DNA of 44,752 nucleotides from Janthinobacterium sp. (GTDB lineage: Bacteria; Pseudomonadota; Gammaproteobacteria; Burkholderiales; Burkholderiaceae_D), in the NCBI GenBank assembly GCA_003133225.1, contig PKWL01000020.1, positions 1 through 44,752 of the forward strand. The letters are read 5' to 3'. Position 1 is the stretch's first letter; each line of letters begins with the position of its first letter. A model generated the notes under the pieces. It had not been told where the DNA came from. It saw nothing but the letters and a program-made list of their open reading frames with translations, and did no database searches. Position numbers and translations under genes: made by a program. Shown piece after piece: positions 34,313 to 43,191 of the stretch.

Positions 34313-36505
34313 ATGAAACGCCACCCACGATTACGTACCCTGCCCCTGCTGCTTGCGGGCCTGTTCGTCACTTCCGCCACCACCGCGGCCACATTGGACG
34401 CGCCCGCGCCGACCATCGATCAGGCCAGCGCCGATAGCGCCGCCACGCCGGCGGCCCCTATGCAACAGGTGCAAGTGACGGCCACCCATTTGAAGAGCGC
34501 CCGGAGCGAGCTGTCGCCCAGTATCGGCACCACGGTTTATTCGATTGACAAACATATGGTCGAGATGCTTGGACAAGGCGACGACACTCCTTTTAGCGAG
34601 GTCTTGCTGCGCCTTCCCGGTGTGACTCAAGATTCCAAGGCGTCAGGCTCGATTCATGTGCGCGACGACCATGGCGATGTGCAATACCGCATCAACGGCG
34701 TCCAACTGCCGGAAAGCATTACCGGATTTGGCCAGTCGATCGACACGCGTTTCGTCGAACAAACCGATTTCATCACGGGCGCTTTGCCGGCCCAGTTTGG
34801 CCTGCGCACGGCCGGCATCGTCGACATTCAGACCAAGGAGGGCACGACTAAGCCCGGTGGACAGATCGGGGTTCTGGTCGGAGGTCATGATTACGTCGCG
34901 CCCAGCGCCGAATTCTTCGGCGCCAGCGGCGCCTTCAATTACTATTTGTCGGGCAGCTACTTATCGAATGGGATGGGAATTGAAAACCCTGCGCCAAGCA
35001 CGAATGCCCTGCACGACCGTACGCGCCAGGGCAAGACTTTCGGTAGCTTGTCGTATTTCGTCGATGACAATACGCGCCTAGGTCTGCTGTTCGGAACGTA
35101 CAACGGCGCGTTTCAGATCCCAGACAATCCAGGTCAAGTACCGGCCTTTTCCTTGACGGGGCAAAGTGATGCCGCTACCGGTTCGACGGCGCTGCCCTCG
35201 TCCCAGTTGAACGAAAACCAGCGCGAAGTAAATCGCTTCTTCGTCTTATCCCTACAAAAAAGCCTGGGCGATTTGAACTATCAGGTGTCGGCATTTCACC
35301 AGTATTCTGAATTGCATTTCACGCCAGATGCGCTGGGCGACTTGATTTTCAACGGCGTTGCCTCGGACACCTTGCGCTCGAATTCAGCCAATGGCGTGCA
35401 ATTTGACCTCGGTTACAAGCTCAATACCAATCACATGCTGCGCGCCGGTCTGGCCTATACCCGCCAAACCACGCAGAGCGACAACAGTGTTGCTGTGTTC
35501 CCAACGGACGCTAGTGGCGCTCAGTTGGGAACCAATCCCATCACCATCAGCGACAACTCCGGCAAGACGGGTACGCTCGCCAGTATCTATGTGCAAGATG
35601 AATGGCATATCTCGAAGCCGCTGACGTTCAATTATGGCTTGCGCTTCGACCAGGTATCGGCCTTTACGGACGAGCAGCAACTAAGTCCGCGCCTGAATCT
35701 GGCCTACAAGTTGAGCGAGGCGACAGCGCTTCATGTAGGCTATGCGCGCTACTTCACACCGCCGCCGCAGGAACTCGCGGCCCAGGCAAGCATCGACAAA
35801 TATGCGAACACGAGCAACGCGCCGCAGGTCGGCGTGTCCGCCGACGTCAAGGCCGAACGAACGCATTACTATGATGTGGGGCTCAGCCACCAGCTCGATT
35901 CGCATTGGAGCGTGACCGCCGATGCCTACTACAAGAAGATCGCGGACCTGCTCGATGAGGGGCAGTTTGGGCAAGCTCTCATCTTGTCGCCGTTCAACTA
36001 CGAAAAAGGGTTTGCCGAAGGGCTCGAATTGTCGACGATTTACAGTGCGACGCGTTGGGGCAGCTTTTTGAATTTCACGACGCAAAAGGCACAGGGGGAA
36101 AACATTATTTCTGGACAAGCCCTGTTTGGCGCGAGCGAACTTGCCTATATCGCCAACCATTTCATCTATCTCGACCATGATCAAACGTATACGGTGTCGG
36201 GCGGCGCGCATTATCGCTTCGGAGACTCCCAGCTCAGCGGCGACTTCCTTTATGGCAGCGGGCTGCGCAGGACACCGATCGGCGCGGCGCCAAACTCCGG
36301 CACCTTGCCCAGCTACGTCACGCTAAATATGGCGTTGACGCATACCTGGAAAACAACGCCCGTTGGCAAGGTGGAGGGCCGCCTCGCGCTGATCAATGCC
36401 TTCGACAAGTCGTACTTGCTGCGCGATGGTTCGGGCGTTGGCGTCGGCGCGCCGCAATTTGGTGCGCGGCGGACCATGTACGCCGGCTTGTCGACCAGTT
36501 TTTGA
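34313..36505 (+). CDS. TonB-dependent outer-membrane receptor
   Basis: A 730-aa receptor. A signal peptide (residues 1 to about 26, LRTLPLLLAGLFVTSATTAA) is followed by a TonB-box-like MQQVQVTAT near residue 50. The plug domain runs to about 180 (PFSEVLLRLPGVTQDSKASG, VQYRINGVQLPE), then a 22-strand type barrel ends in the terminal Phe (GLSTSF) needed for outer-membrane insertion. Translation starts at ATG 34313 with a weak GGAT ribosome site. No substrate motif is visible. The small His/Cys protein upstream and the ZIP transporter downstream suggest metal or metallophore import. Confidence 0.93.
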   Translation: MKRHPRLRTLPLLLAGLFVTSATTAATLDAPAPTIDQASADSAATPAAPMQQVQVTATHLKSARSELSPSIGTTVYSIDKHMVEMLGQGDDTPFSEVLLRLPGVTQDSKASGSIHVRDDHGDVQYRINGVQLPESITGFGQSIDTRFVEQTDFITGALPAQFGLRTAGIVDIQTKEGTTKPGGQIGVLVGGHDYVAPSAEFFGASGAFNYYLSGSYLSNGMGIENPAPSTNALHDRTRQGKTFGSLSYFVDDNTRLGLLFGTYNGAFQIPDNPGQVPAFSLTGQSDAATGSTALPSSQLNENQREVNRFFVLSLQKSLGDLNYQVSAFHQYSELHFTPDALGDLIFNGVASDTLRSNSANGVQFDLGYKLNTNHMLRAGLAYTRQTTQSDNSVAVFPTDASGAQLGTNPITISDNSGKTGTLASIYVQDEWHISKPLTFNYGLRFDQVSAFTDEQQLSPRLNLAYKLSEATALHVGYARYFTPPPQELAAQASIDKYANTSNAPQVGVSADVKAERTHYYDVGLSHQLDSHWSVTADAYYKKIADLLDEGQFGQALILSPFNYEKGFAEGLELSTIYSATRWGSFLNFTTQKAQGENIISGQALFGASELAYIANHFIYLDHDQTYTVSGGAHYRFGDSQLSGDFLYGSGLRRTPIGAAPNSGTLPSYVTLNMALTHTWKTTPVGKVEGRLALINAFDKSYLLRDGSGVGVGAPQFGARRTMYAGLSTSF

Positions 36506-36606
36506 CCCCGTTGGGCCGCATGCCATAGGAAAAGTGGACGGCACGCGGCTTGGTTACCCGTGCCCGGGCGCTCAGCATGGAGTTCTAGCGGGTTCCAGAA
36601 CAGGGT

Positions 36607-36634
36607 CGAGGAAATTCAAAAATGATTTTCCTCG
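36607..36634. promoter_or_regulatory. 8-bp inverted repeat upstream of the ZIP gene
   Basis: CGAGGAAA (36607-36614) pairs perfectly with TTTCCTCG (36627-36634) around 12 bases. It lies between the TonB-receptor stop and the ZIP start. It could terminate the receptor transcript or serve as an operator for the transporter; it does not look like a classic Zur box. Confidence 0.4.
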
Positions 36635-36693
36635 GGCATCGGAAACAAGGGGGAGTATAGTGCGAATGCTTCTATCGGACGGATAACCCACTC

Positions 36694-37431
36694 ATGACCG
36701 CTGTAATATTTTCCGTCGCAAGTCTTCTTTCCACTTTAGCCGGTGGCCTATTTGCGCTGAAGTTCAATGACCGGCTTCACTTTATTCTCAGCTTCACGGC
36801 CGGGGTCCTGTTGGGCGTCGTTAGTTTTGACGTCTTGCCGGAGATCTTTGCTCTGGCCCAAGAACATAGAATTAGTGCCACTGGCGCCATGGTCGCGCTG
36901 GTGGCTGGTTTTCTTTTCTTTCACAGCTTGGAGAAATACGTACTCGTTCACCACGCGCATGAGGATAGCTTCGCGCCCCATCATCACCCCAAGGTTGGCA
37001 TCCTTTCCGCCTCCGCGTTGGTCGGGCACAGTTTTCTCGACGGCATTGGAATCGGACTGGCGTTCCAAGTCTCGCATTCGGTAGGCGTCGTTGTCGCGAT
37101 CGCCGTCATCGCCCATGATTATTGCGACGGCCTAAATACCGTCAGCTTGATGCTGGTCCACCGCAACTCGAAGCGCCGGTCGCTCACCATGCTAATTTTA
37201 GACGCACTCGCGCCTGTGTTGGGCGCGGCTTTGACCCTTGCCCTTCAAGTTCCGACCAACATACTTATGCTTTTCTTAGGATTTTTCGCCGGCTTTCTGC
37301 TGTATATTGCCAGTTCCGATATTCTCCCCGAAGCGCACTCACAAGCGCATGAGAACACCATCATTAGCCTGATAGGGCTAACGATCTTAGGTGCGGCGCT
37401 TATTTTTTTTGTGGTTCGAGCGACCGGGTAA
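36694..37431 (+). CDS. ZIP-family divalent metal transporter
   Basis: A 245-aa importer with about 8 membrane helices. Helix 4 carries HSFLDGIGIGLAF (His112, Asp116) and helix 5 HDYCDGLNT (His141, Asp142, Asp145), the paired metal sites of ZIP proteins. The cytoplasmic loop has a histidine-rich HHAHEDSFAPHHHPK, usual for zinc/iron members. The ATG at 36694 gives a family-like N-terminus; the ribosome site is weak. It follows the TonB receptor by 188 bases on the same strand, giving a possible outer- and inner-membrane uptake route. Metal specificity cannot be read from sequence alone. Confidence 0.9.
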   Translation: MTAVIFSVASLLSTLAGGLFALKFNDRLHFILSFTAGVLLGVVSFDVLPEIFALAQEHRISATGAMVALVAGFLFFHSLEKYVLVHHAHEDSFAPHHHPKVGILSASALVGHSFLDGIGIGLAFQVSHSVGVVVAIAVIAHDYCDGLNTVSLMLVHRNSKRRSLTMLILDALAPVLGAALTLALQVPTNILMLFLGFFAGFLLYIASSDILPEAHSQAHENTIISLIGLTILGAALIFFVVRATG

Positions 37432-37662
37432 AGGTGGACCTATGCGGGCCTGGCCCTGCGCCCGAAAATCAAACGCCTGCCGCCCACGCGGGCGCCCCGC
37501 CAACGCCCAGCATGGAGAAGAAGTACGCTGCCAGCAGTTCGCTCTGTAAGTGATGTGGCGGCATGTCGCACGTGCCGTGCCAGCCGTCATCAAGGTGGCA
37601 CGTTCAGAAACATTTCCCCCGTTAAAATAATTTTTGATATCCATCAACTGTAAGGAGAAATC

Positions 37663-38784
37663 ATGACCAGCTCACAAACACAGGCGTCCGACCAGTCCGA
37701 TTTACTAAGTCCCGTAAAATTTGGTCCTTATCAATTGTCTAATCGAATTGTGATGGCTCCGCTCACGCGCAGCCGCGCCCAAAAAGGCGACCTCCCTAGC
37801 TTGTTAGCGCCCGCCTATTACCGACAGCGCGCGAGCGCCGGCTTGATCATTTCCGAAGCCACGCAAATTTCGCCGCAAGGCAAAGGCTACGCCTTCACGC
37901 CCGGCATGTATGATGCGGCGCAGGTTCACGGCTGGCAGGGCGTCACCGCGGCCGTCCACGCAGAAGGCGGACGCATCTTTTTGCAACTATGGCATGTCGG
38001 ACGAATCTCCCATCCCTCGCTGCAGCGGAACGGCGAGCTGCCCATCGCGCCGTCGGCACTAAAGCCGGCCGGGAAAGCGTTTACGGAAGAGGGGTTTGTG
38101 CCGTTTGTCACGCCGCGCGCCTTGGAAACCGGGGAAATCCCCGGCATCATCGAACAATATCGCGTGGCTGCACAATATGCGCTCGAGGCGGGTTTCGACG
38201 GCGTCGAGATTCACGCTGCCAACGGTTACCTGCTTGACCAGTTTTTGCGCGATAGCACCAATCGTCGTACGGACGCGTATGGGGGCTCAATCGAAAACCG
38301 TAGCAGGCTATTGATGGAAGTCACGGCAGCAGTCATCACCGTCTGGGGTGCCGAGCGCGTCGGCGTGCGGCTATCACCGATCAGTCCCGTCAACGACATT
38401 GCCGATAGCGACCCGGCCACGCTGTTCGTTAATGTAGTCGAGCAGCTCAACCAGTTCAATCTCCTGTATTTGCACGTGATCGAAGGGGCTACCGGCGGAG
38501 CGCGTGAGGTCGAAAACGGCTTCGATCTGCAAATTCTAAGGCGTCTGTTCCGGGGAATTTATATTGGCAACAATGGCTATGATCGTGAGATGGCGGTAAC
38601 AGCGTGCCGCCAGGGACGAGCCGATCTGGTTGCATTCGGGCGTCTTTTTATCGCAAATCCGGATTTAGTTCGTCGTTTTCAACTTGGCGCGCCCCTCAAT
38701 AAACTCGATACCAATACGCTTTTTGGCGGCGCTGCAAAAGGGTATACGGATTATCCGTTTCTTAGTGAACCAAAAGCTGGCTGA
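37663..38784 (+). CDS. Old Yellow Enzyme family alkene reductase (NemA-type)
   Basis: A 373-aa FMN-dependent ene-reductase reducing activated C=C bonds with NAD(P)H. Family features: MAPLTRSRAQKGDLPS near residue 31, QLWHVGRISHP (about 108-118), and the active-site pair His184 and Asn187 in IHAANGYLLDQFLRDSTNRR. YGGSIENRSR follows, and the FMN phosphate region has IGNNGYDREMA. AAGGAGA sits about 7 bases before the ATG at 37663. The His/Asn pair and length match NemA-like enzymes that reduce N-ethylmaleimide, nitro esters and enones. No regulator (nemR) is adjacent. Confidence 0.94.
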   Translation: MTSSQTQASDQSDLLSPVKFGPYQLSNRIVMAPLTRSRAQKGDLPSLLAPAYYRQRASAGLIISEATQISPQGKGYAFTPGMYDAAQVHGWQGVTAAVHAEGGRIFLQLWHVGRISHPSLQRNGELPIAPSALKPAGKAFTEEGFVPFVTPRALETGEIPGIIEQYRVAAQYALEAGFDGVEIHAANGYLLDQFLRDSTNRRTDAYGGSIENRSRLLMEVTAAVITVWGAERVGVRLSPISPVNDIADSDPATLFVNVVEQLNQFNLLYLHVIEGATGGAREVENGFDLQILRRLFRGIYIGNNGYDREMAVTACRQGRADLVAFGRLFIANPDLVRRFQLGAPLNKLDTNTLFGGAAKGYTDYPFLSEPKAG

Positions 38785-39326
38785 TCAACAGGTCATGGGA
38801 TCGCATGGCATGTCGGGCGAGCGGATACGAGGTCAAGCGCCCTTAAAAAGGTGACGCGGGCCCACTCACTTCAGCAGATTCAATCCGCGCGGCGTCCTCG
38901 ATCCAAGCGGCGACAAACGCATGGTGGACGCCCCACATCGGTTCCCCGTCTGGGCGCCGGATTTCTTTGTTCTACGCCCGGTATCGATTGCTCGATTCGG
39001 CCCGAGCTCGTCCTAGGCACTGTTTGCCAAGCGTCGATGGCGCGCAGGTCTGGAAGATGTTGGACGGCCACGGCCAAAGTGAAAATCGGAAGACCGTATT
39101 TCGAACGGCATTGCATATTTTATTTAAGGCTACGAGTGAGCGATGCTGCATCGCAGCATATGGTATTCATTGTGACAAGAAAAAGTTCAAATTCAAATAG
39201 TAGAAATACGCTTGGTGAATACAATAACGACACATGCCACTGGCCGAAGCGGCAACTAGCTGAGCGACAGGTGGCGCCGCCGCCATACGGACCGGTCTGG
39301 TGCTTGAAAAAACGTGTCCTAGTCTA
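38785..39326. other. Gene-free stretch; start of the accessory region
   Basis: About 540 bases after the Old Yellow Enzyme gene. One 168-codon frame begins with an alternative codon and has no domain or ribosome site, so I do not call it. AT content rises from about 39.1 kb on. Confidence 0.4.
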
Positions 39327-39518
39327 TCAACTGTCGAATTTGTCGAATTCAGGGTAGCGCTGCGAACCGGTCACCGGTTCCTTCTTTTCACCAACCAATT
39401 CACGGGGTCCGAATCGAAATAGGGCCGCCAAAAAGGCGCGGGCCGTGATGGCGATATTATTGCTGTAAGAACGGGCCGGGCCCGAGTGGGAATGAAAATC
39501 GGTGGCGAGTGATGACAT
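39327..39518 (-). CDS. Small conserved-looking protein of unknown function
   Basis: A 63-aa protein with central SYSNNIAITARAFLAALF, an amphipathic helix, and a charged C-terminus. AGGAG stands about 8 bases before the ATG at 39518, good evidence for translation. The helix pattern resembles short hypothetical proteins I recall from Oxalobacteraceae; this was not searched. The region just upstream (about 39538-39560) contains GATGTTGCATTGCATC, partly palindromic, and an AT-rich promoter-like stretch. Confidence 0.5.
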   Translation of the reverse strand: MSSLATDFHSHSGPARSYSNNIAITARAFLAALFRFGPRELVGEKKEPVTGSQRYPEFDKFDS

Positions 39519-39982
39519 GATGAACTCCTATGAATTGAGTGATGTTGCATTGCATCATATAGTGGCCAGCATTATAAGTATAATTTCATTTTCCAATAAT
39601 AGAAATGCTGTTTATGAATATTGGCACGGCGACCATACCTTGAAGATACGGCGCCGCTGCGCGGTGGGCGCAGTTTGGGCCCGGCCATGGCAGCGTGCTG
39701 ACGTTAACTGCAAATACCCCATCAATATCGTCTCGCTGGGGAGACGAGACATTTCGGCCGGCGATGTCTCCAAAGTACAAATTCGCCCCGTGTGGGACGC
39801 ACATGTTGCCTCGATGACAGTGACTCAGTTGGGTATACTGATATGGTACAGTCCACCCACCACCAATGTCAGCAACCGGCCGTTATGCAGAACTCTGCAT
39901 AACGGCCAAAAGCGGACCATCTACAGTCTCTCGAAACTAGCAAATTTTGCCGCGAGCATTTGATAAAACGAGGGTGCCAACG
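39519..39982. other. AT-richer intergenic stretch with a perfect hairpin
   Basis: About 460 bases between divergent small genes. No credible gene is seen. It includes promoter-like AT-rich DNA at 39540-39620 and the 13-bp hairpin at 39878-39907. Confidence 0.5.
39878..39907. repeat. Perfect 13-bp stem, 4-base loop hairpin
   Basis: GGCCGTTATGCAG (39878-39890) pairs exactly with CTGCATAACGGCC (39895-39907) around AACT. It is followed by AAAAGCGGACC and preceded by TGTCAGCAACC, words related to the intergenic repeats to the right. It ends 75 bases before the VOC gene. Confidence 0.85.
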
Positions 39983-40378
39983 ATGCTTGACCATGTTTCA
40001 GTTACCGTTTCCGATTTGGCCCGAGCGGAAGAATTTTACGACGCCATTTTTCTTGCCCTTGGCGTAAAAAAGGTGGGTTCGGATTTTGAGAACGCCTGGA
40101 TAGGTTACGGTAACCGTGCCGATGAACACCAGCCGGATTTAACCTATTTTTCAGTCCGGCTTGGCCCTAAACCCGAAGACGCGACGCGACGTCACTGGTG
40201 CTTCAAAGCGTCTACTCGAAAAGAAGTTGATGAGTTCTGGCGTAGCGGCATTTCAAAGGGAGGAGTTTGCAACGGCAAACCGGGCTTGCGGGACTACCAC
40301 CGTTCCTATTATGCGGCCTTCCTTCTCGACCCAGACGGCAACCGCATTGAGGTAGTTTGCCACAGGGCAGATGATTAA
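39983..40378 (+). CDS. VOC (glyoxalase/bleomycin-resistance) superfamily protein
   Basis: A 131-aa single-domain VOC protein. MLDHVSVTVSDLARAEEFYDAIFLALG is the first beta-alpha-beta half; FLLDPDGNRIEVVCH closes the second half with the usual metal-ligand Glu. His4 and Glu near residue 124 could be metal ligands. GAGGG lies about 9 bases before the ATG at 39983. VOC proteins include dioxygenases, isomerases and drug-binding proteins; nothing here narrows the choice. Confidence 0.85.
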   Translation: MLDHVSVTVSDLARAEEFYDAIFLALGVKKVGSDFENAWIGYGNRADEHQPDLTYFSVRLGPKPEDATRRHWCFKASTRKEVDEFWRSGISKGGVCNGKPGLRDYHRSYYAAFLLDPDGNRIEVVCHRADD

Positions 40379-40431
40379 TAGAAAAGCCAGTCGGGGGCGT
40401 GAGCGGCGAATGATCAACGCGTCGCGAATGC

Positions 40432-40457
40432 CAGCAGCGCAGCGTAAGCGGCCAGTC
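40432..40457 (+). repeat. Interspersed intergenic repeat, copy 1
   Basis: CAGCAGCGCAGCG (40432-40444) followed by TAAGCGGCCAGTC. The same 13-mer with a related tail occurs at three further intergenic sites within 4.3 kb. Confidence 0.75.
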
Positions 40458-40585
40458 GCGCGACGCGTACAATCGACAGTAACTGGCCATGACCGGTCAC
40501 TTGGGTCTAGATAGGCTAATGTAATTATTTTTTGACGGCAGGCCAGGCGCGGAAATACCTCACTTTGAGACCGACAGGAATGAAT

Positions 40586-40897
40586 ATGACTTCAAGACAT
40601 TTATATCAAAACGCATTCGCGACCATTTTAATTGCAATCGCGATGTCCTTATTTACCATATCGGCTTCCGCTGGCGACGAGCATAGTAATAAAGGCTCAA
40701 GCAAAGTGCATCCGGTCGACGAGACCAAGAAGGCTGCTAAGGCAGTCGGCCATGGGGTCAAGAAGACGACCAAAGTGGTTGGGCACGGCTTTCGTGATGG
40801 TGCGCGCGCTGTCGGACATGGAGCAAAGAAAATTACCCGGGAGGTTGGGCATGCATTCCGTGACGGTGCACATAAGATGACGGGTAAGAAAGATTAG
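40586..40897 (+). CDS. Exported protein with four 11-residue GHG repeats
   Basis: A 103-aa basic protein. Residues 1-29 form a signal peptide (AFATILIAIAMSLFTISASAG). Residues 52-95 are four contiguous 11-residue repeats: KAVGHGVKKTT, KVVGHGFRDGA, RAVGHGAKKIT, REVGHAFRDGA. They alternate between a KK type and an RDGA type, so they form a doubled 22-residue unit. Eleven-residue periodicity is typical of amphipathic helices in lipid-associating and LEA-like proteins. AGGA lies 6 bases before the ATG at 40586; an ATG two codons earlier is possible. No family name is recognised. The likely location is the periplasm. Confidence 0.75.
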   Translation: MTSRHLYQNAFATILIAIAMSLFTISASAGDEHSNKGSSKVHPVDETKKAAKAVGHGVKKTTKVVGHGFRDGARAVGHGAKKITREVGHAFRDGAHKMTGKKD

Positions 40898-40985
40898 AAT
40901 TTGGTAAATTCTATCTAAATTAATGCGTTTAAAGCGGCGTGAACGACTGCACGTGGCCAATTGCCGGCAGCGGTTCGCGCAACGC

Positions 40986-41011
40986 CAACGGCCGCTTTCG
41001 CTGCGCTGCTG
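40986..41011 (-). repeat. Interspersed intergenic repeat, copy 2 (inverted)
   Basis: Minus-strand CAGCAGCGCAGCG (41011-40999) followed by AAAGCGGCCGTT, the same layout as copy 1 in inverse orientation. Confidence 0.75.
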
Positions 41012-41262
41012 CCAGTACGCGCTGGCCGCCACTGACGCTTGCCGCTCAGTCGCCTGGCATTCATATGTCAATGGTCTAACTGCCCACTCGTTTCGCTTTA
41101 TGGCCCTACGTTTTAAGCGCCTCCATAACCAGTTCAGCGACCAAGTTCACGCCTTGGCCAGATGCAATCGGCCAGCTTTGTGTCGTTTGCAACCGCCTAG
41201 CGGCTTGCCGTGATCAACAGCAGTGCAGCGTCAGCAGCCGATCACCAACACGCCGCGACCGA

Positions 41263-41288
41263 CAGCAGCGCAGCGGAGGCGGTCACTC
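41263..41288 (+). repeat. Interspersed intergenic repeat, copy 3
   Basis: CAGCAGCGCAGCG (41263-41275) followed by GAGGCGGTCACTC, a slightly diverged tail. Confidence 0.7.
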
Positions 41289-41380
41289 GAGATCGGCAGG
41301 TGCCTTGGAGCTTCCGGCCAAGAGCTAGCGTTCGGTCATTCCTAGCTGAACGTTTGTTACAAACTGAGAGGCGGGTCATT

Positions 41381-41896
41381 TCAGCCCCGGGGGTGCCTGT
41401 ACACATGATAAATCCCTCCACGAAATTCCATTTCTCTTTCCATTGCGGCACCAACCGCGATGGCTAGCCTGATCGAAGGTTGATTTTCAGAGTGAATGAG
41501 GCTGATCAAGTGAAGATCGGGCATATGACGTGCCGCCATCGTTTGGACAGCACGGGCAGCTTCTCCTGCATATCCCTTACCCCAGTGCCTTCGAGCCAAG
41601 GCCCATTTGATTTCTGGCTCCGGCCACTCTTTCGGATACCAAAGGCCGGCGATCCCCAACACAGATCCTGTTTCTTTTTCTTGGATGACGTAAGGCCCAT
41701 AGCCATGCCGCTGCCAATGCCGGCTGAAGCTTCCCACTGTGCGTCGACTTTCGTCTTCCAACAAAGGATGCTGAGTGGTGTATTTGATGCATTCTGCATC
41801 AGAGTAATACTCGTGTAAAGCGGGCCAGTCTTCATCCTTGACCGTTCTAAGGCAAAGTCGAGCCGACTCAACCGACTCTGGAATCAGGAATTCCAT
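41381..41896 (-). CDS. GNAT-family N-acetyltransferase (RimJ/RimL type)
   Basis: A 171-aa acetyl-CoA-dependent acetyltransferase. ESARLCLRTVKDEDWPALHEYYSD is the RimL-like N-terminus; RRHWGKGYAGEAARAVQTMA is the pyrophosphate-binding motif A; HSENQPSIRLAIAVGA matches the later motif with the conserved Asn and Ser. The ATG at 41896 has GGAGA about 9 bases upstream; a GTG five codons earlier is the alternative. Base composition is lower in GC than the left part of the window, in line with transfer. The substrate is unknown. Confidence 0.9.
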   Translation of the reverse strand: MEFLIPESVESARLCLRTVKDEDWPALHEYYSDAECIKYTTQHPLLEDESRRTVGSFSRHWQRHGYGPYVIQEKETGSVLGIAGLWYPKEWPEPEIKWALARRHWGKGYAGEAARAVQTMAARHMPDLHLISLIHSENQPSIRLAIAVGAAMEREMEFRGGIYHVYRHPRG

Positions 41897-42348
41897 ATGG
41901 CTTGTCTCCACTGTTATTATTAACTTCGTGATTATGCATCCGCTTTTCGGAGCGAACGCATTCCGTCTGAAGCTAGCGTAGCGTCAAGAACGGCTAAGAC
42001 CATTCGCTACGTTAAATTTTTACAAGCGCTGTGTTCGCGCGGTCAACAATGCGCGCGCGGGGTGCAATCCAGGCCAAGCGAACTGATCAGGGCGACCCGC
42101 CAAAAGCGTTAGGCCATATGTGCCTTTGAGCTGGAGGAGCGCATTGCAGAACAGACGTTCAAGAATTTGACTGACCGGCCGCAAGGGGGCGTCGGCCGCC
42201 GAAAGGCGATGCGCCGCGATCGGCGGCAACGCAGCGTTATCGGCCAGTCAACTTTCGGGTATGATGGTCGCCAACCGGCCACAAGCGGACATCCACATCG
42301 GGGCCAAACAATAGCCCCGGAAAGTGCTTGCTCAGATGCTGTTTGGGT
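41897..42348. other. Intergenic stretch with diverged repeat words
   Basis: About 450 bases between GNAT and SDR genes. It includes GCGGCAACGCAGCG and GGCCAGTC near 42220-42248, weakly related to the interspersed repeat, and GTTAGGC near 42108. No gene is seen. Confidence 0.4.
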
Positions 42349-43191
42349 TCAGGCTCGGTCGTGTGCGAGAGACGAGGACAACTCGAGGTGGGCAGTGGCC
42401 TGTGCGAGCAAAACCTTTGCTTTAGCTTCGAAGGTTTGCACAGCGTCGAAACCAGCAGCGAAGCGGGCCGGTGGCTTCTCAAGCCCAGCAAGCCGCACCA
42501 GAGCGTCAGCAAGCTTGGCGGGGTCGCCTCCCTGCTTGCCATTCATGCCGTTCCAGGTTGTAATGATCTCTCTGGTGCGCTCGGCGTAATCGTCAATGGA
42601 CGGCTGCGCATAGGTAGTGGATTCGGCAGTAAGCAGATCGGTTCGGAAGAAGCCGGGTTCGACCAGCATTGTACGGATACCGAACGGGGCGATCTCCGGT
42701 GCGAGCGACTCTATCCACCCTTCGATGCCGAATTTCGCAGCGGCATACGCCGTGCAGAACACGCCACCTGAGATACCGGCGGTCGAGGAGATGGTGAGCA
42801 ACAGGCCAGAACGCTGCTTGCGCATCACTGGCAACACGGCGCGTGTGACGTTCATCGGGCCGAACAGCAGGGTCTCGATCTGATGGCGGACTTGTTCCGG
42901 GCTGAGCTCTTCGAAGAAGCCGGCAAAGAAATTGCCAGCGTTGTTAACCAGGACATCAATCCGACCGAACTTCGCGACGGCCGCCTCGACCGCGGCTTTG
43001 GAAGCCTCCGGGCGGGTGACGTCAAGCTTGACCGTCAGCAGATCCTCGTGCTGGCCAATCGCCACTGCAACTTTGCTCGGATCGCGACCGGTGGCCACGA
43101 CGGCATGGCCGACGGCCAAGGCGGTTTTGGCGATGTCGACGCCCAAGCCCCGGCCTGCGCCAGTGATGAGCCAGACTTTTTTGTCAGTCAT
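42349..43191 (-). CDS. Short-chain dehydrogenase/reductase
   Basis: A 280-aa classical SDR. TGAGRGLG (residues 10-17) binds the nucleotide, NNAG is at 83-86, and the catalytic Ser135/136, Tyr149 and Lys153 (YAAAK) are all present. Arg36 in ATGRD suggests NADP(H). The C-terminal extension (TRTEIITTWNGMNGKQGGDP region, here RTREIITTWNG) is common in a subgroup of SDRs annotated only as oxidoreductases. AAAGGA lies about 8 bases before the ATG at 43191. No neighbour points to a substrate. Confidence 0.9.
   Translation of the reverse strand: MTDKKVWLITGAGRGLGVDIAKTALAVGHAVVATGRDPSKVAVAIGQHEDLLTVKLDVTRPEASKAAVEAAVAKFGRIDVLVNNAGNFFAGFFEELSPEQVRHQIETLLFGPMNVTRAVLPVMRKQRSGLLLTISSTAGISGGVFCTAYAAAKFGIEGWIESLAPEIAPFGIRTMLVEPGFFRTDLLTAESTTYAQPSIDDYAERTREIITTWNGMNGKQGGDPAKLADALVRLAGLEKPPARFAAGFDAVQTFEAKAKVLLAQATAHLELSSSLAHDRA

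Larger units (their letters stand above)
40898..41380. other. Intergenic stretch rich in interspersed repeats
   Basis: About 480 bases with no credible gene, holding two copies of the CAGCAGCGCAGCG element in opposite orientations (40986-41011 and 41263-41288) and further GCGGC/GGCCA-rich words between them. Confidence 0.5.

Noticed and set aside
38851..39357. 168-codon plus-strand frame
   Set aside because: Alternative start codon, no ribosome site, no domain.
39502..39963. 153-codon plus-strand frame upstream of the VOC gene
   Set aside because: It runs through the perfect hairpin and an AT-rich promoter-like stretch and has no domain.
41074..42115. Integron attC-like core words (GTCTAAC near 41074, GTTAGGC near 42108)
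   Set aside because: No pair of opposite core sites at attC spacing with internal imperfect palindrome was found, and no integrase gene is in the window, so a true cassette array cannot be claimed.
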